DNA of 64,000 nucleotides from Actinomycetaceae bacterium (lineage in GTDB: Bacteria; Actinomycetota; Actinomycetes; Actinomycetales; Actinomycetaceae): contig JAUNLF010000005.1 in the NCBI GenBank assembly GCA_030532405.1, positions 124,001 to 188,000 on the forward strand. Reading direction: 5' to 3'. Of this stretch, positions 9,301 through 16,531 are shown piece by piece. Each line of letters begins with the position of its first letter. Positions within the stretch are counted from its first letter, which is position 1. The notes under the pieces are model-generated. The model did not search any database, was not told where the DNA came from, and saw only the letters and a program-made list of their open reading frames with translations. The position numbers and the translations under genes were made by a program.

Positions 9301-11785
9301 GGGCGACTTTGACCGCGCAACCCTCATGTTTGACGAGCAGGGCAAATACATCATGGAAAAAATGATGGGCATGCTCGAATCGGAGGCGCCGAACTGGCAA
9401 GACAAGATCGCGCTGGCCGCAAACTCTTTGGCCGAAGCGGATATTGCGAACTTCATTGCATTCAACCGTGACTTCCTAGGCAATGTTTCCGACGAATTGA
9501 TCGAACAGCGCCGCGATGAGGGGAAGACTTCGCTGTACTACACGTGGTCTCAACCGGTCACGCCGAACGTCGTCACGGAATCGCCACTTGTGTCGGCTCG
9601 CGCTTTGGGCTGGATCGCGCAGCAGAAGAACCTCGATGGATTCCTTCGCTGGACGTTCAACTCTTGGCCCGCGGACGTTTTCAACAATCCAACCCACATG
9701 TACAGCCAGGGCGACGAATACCTTGTATACCCCGGCGGTACAAAGGCTGACCCCAAGGTGGTCTCCTCAATGCGGTGGGAAGCCTTCCAAGACGGTATCG
9801 ACGACGCGGAAATCCTACGCGAAGCCAAGAATACGGTTGGCGTGGATGAGGGCGAGATCGCGCGCATCTTCTCCACAATCAAACACGATGGTGGAGACAC
9901 ACCGCAGTCGTGGGCCTCGATGGTTAACGCTCGCACCGACGCGCTTCGTCTAATCGGCGAGCAGAAAGACTCCGCGCCGCGCCTTACCGTAAAAGCTGAA
10001 AGTACTGAGGTCACACCCGGCACTCCGGTGAAGATCAAAGCGATTCTTTCTGCGCCGCGCGATGCCGGCCTCGAAAATGCAACTGTTAAGGTTAACGCGC
10101 CAGATGGCTGGCAAATAACTCCAGGCTTGCAAGAGATTGGAACTTTGTCTGCGGGACGAAACCAAGTCATCGAGTTCTGGGTAGCGAACAACTACGGCAG
10201 TGGTGAAGGAACCTTTGAGTTCGTTGCAACGCATAGTGGGGGATCGCTGAATCAAAGCATTCAGCTAACGGGTAAAGAGGCTGAAGCTTGTCAACCCGTC
10301 TCGTTCACGGAGCCATCTGCTACATCGCAAGAAACTGCAAATGAAGACAACAAGGTTGAAAACGCATTTGACGGCGATCCGAACACGATTTGGCACTCTA
10401 AGTGGAGTGAGACAAACCTTGAATCGGCAACCGTAACTGTAAAGACCGATGCTGAGCCCGGGCAGGAGCTCTGCTCGTTCTCCTACCTAATGCGTCAAAC
10501 GGGAAACAATGACAACGGTAAAGTTCGTGCCTTCCAAGTAAGCACGTCAGAGGACGGCCAGACTTGGAGCGAACCAGTGCTAGTTAATGAAGCGAAGAAT
10601 GATCGCGCTTGGCAACATTGGAATCTGCCCGAAGGTACGACTGGGCCATGGGTCAAGATCCACATTACTTCGCGCTACTCGGCGCAGTCCTTCTTTGGAG
10701 CAGCGGAGTTTGGCGTCGGCAAAAAGATCGACACGTCAAGAGATGTGACCGTCGTGGACACAGTTGATACAACTGTCGCGGATTTGAATGCCACGCGCGA
10801 GTTCACAATCCCTGAAAACGACATTGCCTATGTCGCAAACGGGAAGCAGCTTGAAGCCGGAACTCTCAAAGCGGCTCCTGGCGAAAAGGTCACAATCCGG
10901 ATGAACGGTCTTGCAGACCACGGGTATGTGCTCGCCGACGACGCGCCCGCCGACTGGGAGCACACTTTCTTAAAGCTGGACCTGAGTGCCACCGATGTTG
11001 AAGTGGCACCAAAAGCCAAGAGTGAACTCGTTACCGCCACGTTGTCAGCAGGCAACGGAGGTACCGTTACGTATTCATTAACGCAGGGCGCGCCCGAATG
11101 GTTGCAGATCGATTCCGCATCCGGAGTTATCACCGCCGTGGCGCCGTCCGAGGAAGGCGCATACTCGGCAGTGGTGATCGCTACCGAGGAAGTCGCGGAG
11201 GCGGGTGGTCCGGTCATCCCCGGCACGTTTACGACAGCGTCGAAACTCAACATCTCGGTTAAGCAAACGCAACCGGAAACAAGCACGGAGGTAGGTACTG
11301 AACCGAACACGGATCCTTCTTCAGGCGAAACCGAAGGAACCGACGGAGGATCGAGTGGAGAAACGACCGGTTCTACAACCCAGGCGACGACCGGTTCTAC
11401 AACCCAGTCCACGACAGGGTCTACAACCCAGGCGACGACCAAGCAGACTGATTCGACCACGCAGCAAACAACGGTCGACACCAGTAAACCCAGCCAGTCG
11501 AGTGGTGCAACGGATCCGTCGCAGCCCGGTGAATCGAGCCCGGCCACGACGGGCACAGATCAGACGACTGAAACCACAACTGAAGAAGCGTCTAGTCAGG
11601 ATGTGCCCAGCGTGGATGTTTCATCGGATGGTACCCAGACAGCGGGTGCACTAAGTGGAGACAAGCCCGGCAAGTCAGGCCTAGCCAAAACAGGCACCCA
11701 AGTGTTCGCCCTCGCATTCGCGGGAATAAGCTTGGCCTTCCTGGGAGTCAGCGCGGTTGTGCTTAGCCGTAGGAAGAGGCTCTAA
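6365..11785 (+). CDS. Cell-wall-anchored multidomain sialidase / GH123-like (DUF4091) glycosidase
   Basis: 1806 residues. A signal peptide (1-32) precedes a sialidase domain (about 45-390) with the YRIP motif at 61-64. It has Asp-boxes STDGGKTW, SDDNGNTW, SDDRGDTW, SKDGGETW and CDDGKTW, and an arginine-site-like NTRMGPRG. A NEW3-like beta domain (about 395-515), a linker domain, then a DUF4091/GH123-like region (about 660-1190) follow. That region contains FDEQGKY near 989-995, in the style of the adjacent Asp-Glu catalytic pair of GH123 beta-N-acetylgalactosaminidases. Next come a second NEW3-like domain (1206-1303), an F5/8C-like carbohydrate-binding domain (1309-1452), an Ig-like domain, a Thr/Ser stalk, and a sorting signal LAKTG (1773-1777) with hydrophobic span and RRKRL tail. 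LAXTG fits class E-type sortase substrates. The start has AGGAG upstream. Sialidase activity is likely; the second activity is inferred. Confidence 0.9.
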   Translation: MRVMRKAIACAAAGAMLLGTAAVAPFTAAIAVEDEPTSSQALTDLSDVAQWYDQIPGVSRYRIPALTQLNNGDLLAVFDLRPTLADLAANIGVAMRRSTDGGKTWGPIQTIHYEQAPKGEGDPSVLVERETGKVFVFYAGSINRGFAGSAAGNREDDPTTMTVHYSWSDDNGNTWHQERITEEVKDANWAGIFAASGEGIQMRVGEYAGRLVQQFVVKIDGKNHDVSLYSDDRGDTWQFGTPVNPNGGAGWGDENKVAELSDGTLMLNTRMGPRGVMLSKDGGETWDTSTFYRDWQQIDPYSNGAISRIYPDAEPGSPESKMLLLVNSEDFDIRHNDTAKVSCDDGKTWPGRIQIYEGASAYITPTPIKEAGEYNGKMGILFERDGYTKLTYTTLDTKAMGMVCAPVGVKDDLGKDPGRRLSLNAGEAATVNFTISNQTGSALAEGGTITVSGDYGWTPETVHEGVGAIAAGETLEVPVAVDVPATVAGDRMLTITYTSKAGEKSSQYVYVNVNRNGQPAHYDADVEAYLDAVYPEGAPGPIGDGAVPWVRLVNSGNVTVRVEATDNGQSTMDQYCMATLNPGDKITCKNRGAGEKSNRHTITEQDVANEKWQPTLTIKYGADVQHLDKTKSIELDALDLSVEPNNQAFIKTLETSEGSPVFLPTGDFKSSAMLRVNDSHINSWRLPNGYPLSLNAAKDNRTSAQLVVKPESSGTLTAEVSEDENVTWEVLYPEAIKRFTGSKYSKDLREAGVTTDPLRTEAPTVEAGQNQAIWFVAHVSPDASAGVTSQTITLKLDGEVIGTYPVHTEIYDKQLLPRENRPFILDLWWHPDAVADYYGVPVWSEEHFALMKPYLQELADAQQDVVNIVVNYDPWHLPAQNAPQTASHYNAAVKWSWDGSKYNFDFTNFDKLVDAHAEAGITGPIHIFSLLNFRQQERLTYFDETQGKEVTRIVELAGEDYNQAWGQFLRALEAHLKETGDFDRATLMFDEQGKYIMEKMMGMLESEAPNWQDKIALAANSLAEADIANFIAFNRDFLGNVSDELIEQRRDEGKTSLYYTWSQPVTPNVVTESPLVSARALGWIAQQKNLDGFLRWTFNSWPADVFNNPTHMYSQGDEYLVYPGGTKADPKVVSSMRWEAFQDGIDDAEILREAKNTVGVDEGEIARIFSTIKHDGGDTPQSWASMVNARTDALRLIGEQKDSAPRLTVKAESTEVTPGTPVKIKAILSAPRDAGLENATVKVNAPDGWQITPGLQEIGTLSAGRNQVIEFWVANNYGSGEGTFEFVATHSGGSLNQSIQLTGKEAEACQPVSFTEPSATSQETANEDNKVENAFDGDPNTIWHSKWSETNLESATVTVKTDAEPGQELCSFSYLMRQTGNNDNGKVRAFQVSTSEDGQTWSEPVLVNEAKNDRAWQHWNLPEGTTGPWVKIHITSRYSAQSFFGAAEFGVGKKIDTSRDVTVVDTVDTTVADLNATREFTIPENDIAYVANGKQLEAGTLKAAPGEKVTIRMNGLADHGYVLADDAPADWEHTFLKLDLSATDVEVAPKAKSELVTATLSAGNGGTVTYSLTQGAPEWLQIDSASGVITAVAPSEEGAYSAVVIATEEVAEAGGPVIPGTFTTASKLNISVKQTQPETSTEVGTEPNTDPSSGETEGTDGGSSGETTGSTTQATTGSTTQSTTGSTTQATTKQTDSTTQQTTVDTSKPSQSSGATDPSQPGESSPATTGTDQTTETTTEEASSQDVPSVDVSSDGTQTAGALSGDKPGKSGLAKTGTQVFALAFAGISLAFLGVSAVVLSRRKRL
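11363..11434 (+). repeat. 24-bp tandem repeat in the sialidase stalk (3 copies)
   Basis: Three consecutive near-identical 24-bp units (11363-11386, 11387-11410, 11411-11434), each beginning ACGAC and containing TCTACAACCCAG, encode the repeated peptide TTGSTTQA/S. Such in-frame units in a wall-anchored stalk can vary in number between strains and change its reach. Confidence 0.85.
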
Positions 11786-11789
11786 GACA

Positions 11790-11826
11790 ACGCGTCGTGG
11801 GTGCTGGGTGAGCACCCACGACGCGT
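11790..11826. terminator. Terminator hairpin after the sialidase gene
   Basis: Perfect 16-bp stem (ACGCGTCGTGGGTGCT and complement) with a 5-nt GGGTG loop, directly after the sialidase stop. It lacks a long T run; a second hairpin follows. Confidence 0.75.
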
Positions 11827-11844
11827 AACATTAACCACAGACAC

Positions 11845-11882
11845 AAGTGACGGGGAATCTCAGCTGAGATTCCCCGTCACTT
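11845..11882. terminator. Perfect 38-bp palindrome, probable bidirectional terminator
   Basis: AAGTGACGGGGAATCTCAG and its exact reverse complement, with no spacer. It lies between the convergent sialidase (+) and ATPase (-) genes, so it probably ends both transcripts. Two strong hairpins within 95 bp indicate tight insulation. Confidence 0.8.
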
Positions 11883-11923
11883 ATTAGATTTCAGAAAGCT
11901 TCTAGCTCAACTGAAGGCACGGT

Positions 11924-13063
11924 TTAGTCGGGAAGACGCTTGCCCGTTGCCTTCGAGAAGTTGTGCTGGTGGCCTTCCTTAACGCGCACATGCACAACCG
12001 AGCCCTTCGGCGGAGCGGTGTGCGGAGCGGTACGGATAATGATCTGATCCGAAGCTTCATCATCGGGGTTCTCGTCAGTACCGGAGCCCAGCGAGCCACC
12101 GCCAACCAGGCGGCCGTACATGTAGGAGTCAGAGCCGAGTTCCTCAACCAGGTCGATCTCGACCGGAATGGTGTGCTCGCCCTCGTCTACAAGCTCAAGA
12201 GCCTCAGGACGGAAGCCGATAACGATTTCGCCGTTGTCTTCCGGAGTCAATGCATCGATCGTCTCGCGAGACAGTGCAACCTGTGCCTGGCCGAGCTCAG
12301 CGTAGCCGCCCTCAGCGTTGACCTTGAAGGTGCCAAGGTTCATGGCGGGGGAGCCGATGAAGCCTGCAACGAACTCGTTTGCCGGGCGATCGTACATTTC
12401 GCGCGGCGAGCCAACCTGCTGCAGGATGCCATCCTTCAGAACTGCGATGCGGTCACCCATCGTGAGCGCCTCGGTCTGGTCGTGCGTAACGTAAACGGTC
12501 GTTACACCCAGCGAACGCTGCAGCGACGCGATCTGCGTACGGGTCTGAACACGAAGCTTCGCATCCAAGTTCGAAAGCGGCTCGTCCATGAGGAACACCT
12601 GCGGCTTACGAACGATAGCGCGACCCATTGCAACACGCTGACGCTGACCACCGGACAGTGCCTTCGGCTTGCGGTCAAGGTAGGGGACAAGGTCGAGAAT
12701 CTCAGCGGCTTCCTCAACGCGCTTCTTGATTTCGTCCTTCGGGGTTCCTGCAATCTTTAGCGCAAAGCCCATGTTGTCGCGAACCGACATGTGCGGGTAC
12801 AGAGCGTAGTTCTGGAAAACCATTGCGATATCGCGGTTCTTCGGCTGCACGTCGGTGACGTCGCGGTCACCGATCAGGATGCGGCCGGAGTTAACGTCTT
12901 CCAAGCCGGCGAGCATACGCAGTGATGTGGACTTACCACAACCAGACGGGCCAACTAGAACAAGGAACTCGCCATCTGCGATTTCAAGATTGAGACTGTC
13001 AACGGCGGGGTGATCCGCGCCGGGATAAATGCGCGTTGCATTGTCGAAAGTAACGCTTGCCAT
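11924..13063 (-). CDS. Sugar ABC transporter ATP-binding protein, UgpC/MsmK/MsiK type
   Basis: Cytoplasmic ATPase of CUT1 sugar importers (379 residues). Walker A GPSGCGKST, Q-loop MVFQNYALYPHMSVRDN, signature LSGGQRQRVAMGRA, Walker B VFLMDEPLSNLDAKLR and switch His YVTHDQTEA are followed by a C-terminal TOBE-type domain (from about 235). ATG 13063 (MASVTFDNATRIYPG) has AGGAAAG upstream and is preferred over the longer frame from 13135. It is a single gene with no permease beside it. In actinobacteria such a lone MsiK-like ATPase often serves several importers that lack one, such as the operon at 0.35-3.7 kb. That sharing is inference. A 7-bp hairpin (13114-13135) lies in its leader. The 300-bp gap up to 13367 otherwise shows only promoter sequence. 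Confidence 0.92.
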   Translation of the reverse strand: MASVTFDNATRIYPGADHPAVDSLNLEIADGEFLVLVGPSGCGKSTSLRMLAGLEDVNSGRILIGDRDVTDVQPKNRDIAMVFQNYALYPHMSVRDNMGFALKIAGTPKDEIKKRVEEAAEILDLVPYLDRKPKALSGGQRQRVAMGRAIVRKPQVFLMDEPLSNLDAKLRVQTRTQIASLQRSLGVTTVYVTHDQTEALTMGDRIAVLKDGILQQVGSPREMYDRPANEFVAGFIGSPAMNLGTFKVNAEGGYAELGQAQVALSRETIDALTPEDNGEIVIGFRPEALELVDEGEHTIPVEIDLVEELGSDSYMYGRLVGGGSLGSGTDENPDDEASDQIIIRTAPHTAPPKGSVVHVRVKEGHQHNFSKATGKRLPD

Positions 13064-13355
13064 ATTTCTTTCCTCCATCGGCAGGTACGTGCCGAACGAT
13101 CCGTAGTGAAGAGGTGTCAGTGTCTTCGCTGACACAGTCCCCGCTCGCCTTTTGAGCAGTGAACTGTATTTGAGATTAGCACAATCGGCGGATAATCATA
13201 AGGACAAACGTGCAATCAGTGACCAGCGGCACTTCACATTTTCTCACGTCGACTTTTTCGCGATATAGCGCGGCAAATCGTATATTTTATTTGGCTGAAA
13301 CTTAGGTCTTTAGGCCCCCTATTTTGGCTTTCAGGGGTTCGTAACCCGAGCCGGG

Positions 13356-13361
13356 TATTGT
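13356..13361 (+). promoter_or_regulatory. -10-like box of a probable leaderless kinase transcript
   Basis: TATTGT ends 6 nt before the kinase ATG at 13368 and no Shine-Dalgarno is present. This is the layout expected when transcription begins at or next to the start codon. Confidence 0.5.
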
Positions 13362-13367
13362 AGTTTC

Positions 13368-15281
13368 ATGGCAAACTTTCCAACTCCTGTTGAAGGCGAT
13401 GAGTTCGGCGGATACGAACTTTTGCGCCCCCTGGGCAAAGGGGGCGCCGCAGTTGTGTGGGAAGTTGTTGACGAGGGCGGAGCTCACTTTGCCTTAAAAC
13501 TATTGCATCCTGCGATTGCTGCGGATCCCTCTAGTAGGCAACGGCTGGCCAGGGAAGCGTCGACGCTGAATCGTATTCGTAACAAGGGTGTTGCGAGTGT
13601 TGTCGACCTGGAAACCGATGGTTCGCATCCTTTCGTGGTCACCGAACTTATTCGAGGTCTCACCTTGCGAGATGAGCTGCGGGAGAGCGGTCCGATGGGT
13701 TTCGAAGAGGCGCTCACCATTGCGAGATCCCTTAAATCGACCCTGGAGGCCGTCCACGCCGCCGGCGTCATTCACCGTGACTTGAAGCCGTCCAACATAA
13801 TCCTGGGCGAGCAGTGCCCCGTCCTCATAGATTTTGGAATTGCACAGTCGGATGACGATGATCGTTTGACTGCGACGGGCCTGGTTTCGGGTACACCCGG
13901 ATGGGTGGCGCCCGAAGTGCTTCGCGGGGATTCTCCCAACGAAGGTAGTGACTGGTGGGCGTGGTCGGCGGTCTTGCTGAATATGCTTACCGCGCGTCCG
14001 CCGTATGGCGGTGGGGGATTCGAGGCGGTTGCGGCGCGTCAGCATTTGAATCGTCCCGATTCGGAGGGCGTTTACCCGCCGCTGGCGCAGGTGTTGAAAC
14101 GAGCGCTCGGCCCAAAGCCCGGGCGCCCAACGGCAACGGAGGTGCTTTCGGAACTGGAAGCGCTGGATCCGGCGGAGGTCGACAACTGGGATCCGCAGTC
14201 GCAGGAGGCAACCACGCTACTTGCGGAGCAAACGGGGGTGTCGGCCGCGCAGGCAGCCCTAATGGGGGAGCAAACCTCAGTCCTTTCGCAAGGGACCGAT
14301 GCCACCGCGATGATGCCAACATCTTCCGAGGTTGACGCGGCCACGCCGGAAGTTGACGCGACCTCGATGATGCCAACGTATCCCGAAGTGGACGCGACAG
14401 CGCCCCTTGCCGAAGATGACGGCCCTGTCGCCCCTGACGGCACGGCGTTGATATACGAGGACGCCGAGCCGGCGGTCGGACAAACCTCAGTCATGCCGGT
14501 CGACCGCAAAACGGTTTGGCCGCAACAAGAAGCCCCCGCTTGGCCGCAACAAGAAATCGTCGATCAGGGGTTTGAACCGAGTCTCACGGATGGATACGTG
14601 CGTGAGGGCGGCGAACTCATGCATCGCGATCAGGAGGTCGCGAGCCTCCCCCCGGACACATACCCCACGGGCCTTACGTGGAATTTTGGATACATGTACA
14701 AGCCGGTGCAAGGGTCTTTCCTGCTTGGTATCGGCCTGGCAAGTGTGCTGGCTCTGCTACCGGTTTTAATGCAGTTCTTGGGTTGGCTAATCGCGGCGGG
14801 AGCGCTACTGATCGCCCAGACCGTGGGGCTGGCCAGAACCTGGAGAGAACGCCGCCGCGTTAGCGCCGGCAGGAAGCGCCCCGGAGACAACTGGCTCGCG
14901 GTGCTAGTGGGCGTGCCATTCGTGATCAGGTCCGCTCTGTCACTAGCATTCAACCTTGCGGTTGCCGGCCTCATACTGATAGCCGCATGGGCCCTGTACT
15001 CCCTAAACGCCGGAGGCCACGCGTCCCACAACCCGTACATAAGCATGCTAAACGGGATGAACCCCATCGACGCGGGCACAAGCGTCGCACTCGTCGCACT
15101 GCTGTGGGCATCGAACCTGTTCATGATCTTCATGTCCCGCATTGGCATTGGCGGATGGCACCTTCGCGAGGGCGCAAATGCCATCACATCCACCATCTTG
15201 CCGAGCAAACTAGCCCGCAACCTGCTGGGACTAGCGGCACTCGGAATCACTATCGCGGGGATCTTCCACCTAGGTGTCTAG
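13368..15281 (+). CDS. Membrane-bound serine/threonine protein kinase without PASTA domains
   Basis: 637 residues. The Hanks-type kinase domain (about 13-270) has the glycine loop LGKGGAAVVW, the ATP Lys in ALKLL, the catalytic loop HRDLKPSN, the metal-binding DFG and the GTPGWVAPE activation-loop end. A cytoplasmic linker (about 275-440) carries repeated short motifs (EVDAT, TSMMP, TSVMP, TAMMP) rich in Thr next to Met-Pro, and a WPQQE duplication. It may be an autophosphorylation or FHA-docking region (inference). The C-terminus has about five hydrophobic spans and no PASTA or other external sensor, so it differs from PknB. It stands alone, with no phosphatase or FHA gene nearby. The ATG lacks a Shine-Dalgarno. 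Target proteins are unknown. Confidence 0.92.
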   Translation: MANFPTPVEGDEFGGYELLRPLGKGGAAVVWEVVDEGGAHFALKLLHPAIAADPSSRQRLAREASTLNRIRNKGVASVVDLETDGSHPFVVTELIRGLTLRDELRESGPMGFEEALTIARSLKSTLEAVHAAGVIHRDLKPSNIILGEQCPVLIDFGIAQSDDDDRLTATGLVSGTPGWVAPEVLRGDSPNEGSDWWAWSAVLLNMLTARPPYGGGGFEAVAARQHLNRPDSEGVYPPLAQVLKRALGPKPGRPTATEVLSELEALDPAEVDNWDPQSQEATTLLAEQTGVSAAQAALMGEQTSVLSQGTDATAMMPTSSEVDAATPEVDATSMMPTYPEVDATAPLAEDDGPVAPDGTALIYEDAEPAVGQTSVMPVDRKTVWPQQEAPAWPQQEIVDQGFEPSLTDGYVREGGELMHRDQEVASLPPDTYPTGLTWNFGYMYKPVQGSFLLGIGLASVLALLPVLMQFLGWLIAAGALLIAQTVGLARTWRERRRVSAGRKRPGDNWLAVLVGVPFVIRSALSLAFNLAVAGLILIAAWALYSLNAGGHASHNPYISMLNGMNPIDAGTSVALVALLWASNLFMIFMSRIGIGGWHLREGANAITSTILPSKLARNLLGLAALGITIAGIFHLGV

Positions 15282-15285
15282 CCGG

Positions 15286-15428
15286 GAGGGCGCCCTCCAC
15301 GCCCTCATTCCCGGGCATTACAAACAGGCGACATGGAGCCCCTTTGTGAGGGCGGCCGGGTGTCTCATTGAGCAAACAAAACTATGTGAGCTTGCTTGCC
15401 CGCCCAACGTTTTGCATTGCACGCCCTC
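15286..15428. repeat. Cluster of five GAGGGCG motifs in an intergenic region
   Basis: The 195-bp gap between the kinase and DsbA-like genes contains GAGGGCG or its complement at 15286-15292, 15291-15297, 15300-15306, 15348-15354 and 15422-15428. The first two overlap head to head as the 12-bp palindrome GAGGGCGCCCTC. This heptamer is over-represented across the window, and this is its densest non-coding cluster. No gene is visible in this gap. Confidence 0.8.
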
Positions 15429-15476
15429 GTGAAAAGACCGATAATCAAGGCGATATAACCGCATACGGGAGGATAA

Positions 15477-16280
15477 ATGGCGAAGAAGGGCGCGTCCACG
15501 GACGCAACTCGTCTGAAAGCGCAGGAAATGCGCCAAAAGCAGGCGCAGAAAGAAAAGCAGACTCGTGCGATTATTTTTGCTGTAGTGGGTGTTCTGCTTG
15601 CCATCACAGTCATCGCAGTTATTTGGGTGATCACGCAATCAAACGCGCAAAAGCAAGAAAACCAGGTTGAAGGCAGCGGTGACGGAACCGTAACCTCAAT
15701 GGTCGTCAGCGCCGAAGGTACGGGCGTCGCAGATCCGGCGGTGCCGACGCTACAGGAGTACTTCGACTACTCGTGCCACGCGTGTGCAAACATGGAAACC
15801 ATGATCGGCCCCGAAATGTGGACCGCGGTTGAAAACGGCGAGATCAACCTAGAACTAATCCCGGTAAACGTAGTGCGCATGGCATGGCAGTTCCCGACCG
15901 CGCACGCGGCCTTCCTGATCTACGAAAACGAGCCCGAAAAGTTCGCTGACTTCCACCACGAAGCACACTCTTTCTTCCACAGCCAGTTCACCGCTGGTGA
16001 CGCTTCGATCATTCAGGACGAAGCAAAGTCCCTTGAAAAGGTCAAGGAAATCGCAACCGAAGTGGGCGTAAGCTCCGAGCTCGTCGACAAGTTCACCGCC
16101 GACGGTGCGAACGACGTCTTGGAGACCAACACGCAAGCATGGTCCGAAGCCGACGTTGAAGGCCGCGACGGTCTTGGCACCCCCGAATACGTGAGCGGTG
16201 GCAAGCAGATCAGGATCAGCGGTAACAACGCTGAAGAGGTCGCCCAAATGCTACTCGACGGCGTGAAGGCAGCCAACTAA
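15477..16280 (+). CDS. Membrane-anchored DsbA-like thiol-disulfide oxidoreductase
   Basis: 267 residues. A Lys/Gln-rich cytoplasmic tail (1-40) precedes one membrane span (about 37-58) and an extracytoplasmic thioredoxin-fold domain of the DsbA/Thioredoxin_4 type. The active-site CHAC motif sits in FDYSCHACANME, and the cis-Pro loop GTPEYVSGG is near the C-terminus. It probably introduces or isomerises disulfides in exported proteins, as in the mycobacterial and actinobacterial DsbA-like proteins. The start ATG follows GGGAGGATAA. No VKOR or DsbB partner gene lies next to it. It is followed by tRNA-Thr on the same strand. Confidence 0.9.
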   Translation: MAKKGASTDATRLKAQEMRQKQAQKEKQTRAIIFAVVGVLLAITVIAVIWVITQSNAQKQENQVEGSGDGTVTSMVVSAEGTGVADPAVPTLQEYFDYSCHACANMETMIGPEMWTAVENGEINLELIPVNVVRMAWQFPTAHAAFLIYENEPEKFADFHHEAHSFFHSQFTAGDASIIQDEAKSLEKVKEIATEVGVSSELVDKFTADGANDVLETNTQAWSEADVEGRDGLGTPEYVSGGKQIRISGNNAEEVAQMLLDGVKAAN

Positions 16281-16383
16281 CACTCAGCCTGAGGTCCGCA
16301 AGGCCCCGCGGACTGCCACGTTATGCATATAACACCAGGCGTATATGACATTTGCCATGCAAACATGGCAAACTAGGGGCCGC

Positions 16384-16456
16384 GCCACCTTAGCTCAGTT
16401 GGTAGAGCACCCGCCTTGTAAGCGGACGGTCATCGGTTCGAGTCCGATAGGTGGCT
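16384..16456 (+). tRNA. tRNA-Thr (anticodon TGT)
   Basis: 73-nt cloverleaf: acceptor GCCACCT/AGGTGGC, D-arm GCTCAGTTGGTAGAGC, anticodon loop CTTGTAA giving UGU, and T-loop GGTTCGAGTCC. CCA is not encoded. Confidence 0.95.
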
Positions 16457-16531
16457 CTGTTTATGCCCGCACCCCGCGCATGACACGCGCGCACAACCCG
16501 TGCACACGCGCGCGTGCCCGCGCTAGGCGGG

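Noticed and set aside
10828-11556. 242-residue minus-strand open frame opposite the sialidase stalk
   Set aside because: Low-complexity Val/Val-rich translation from the complement of Thr-rich repeats; no start context.
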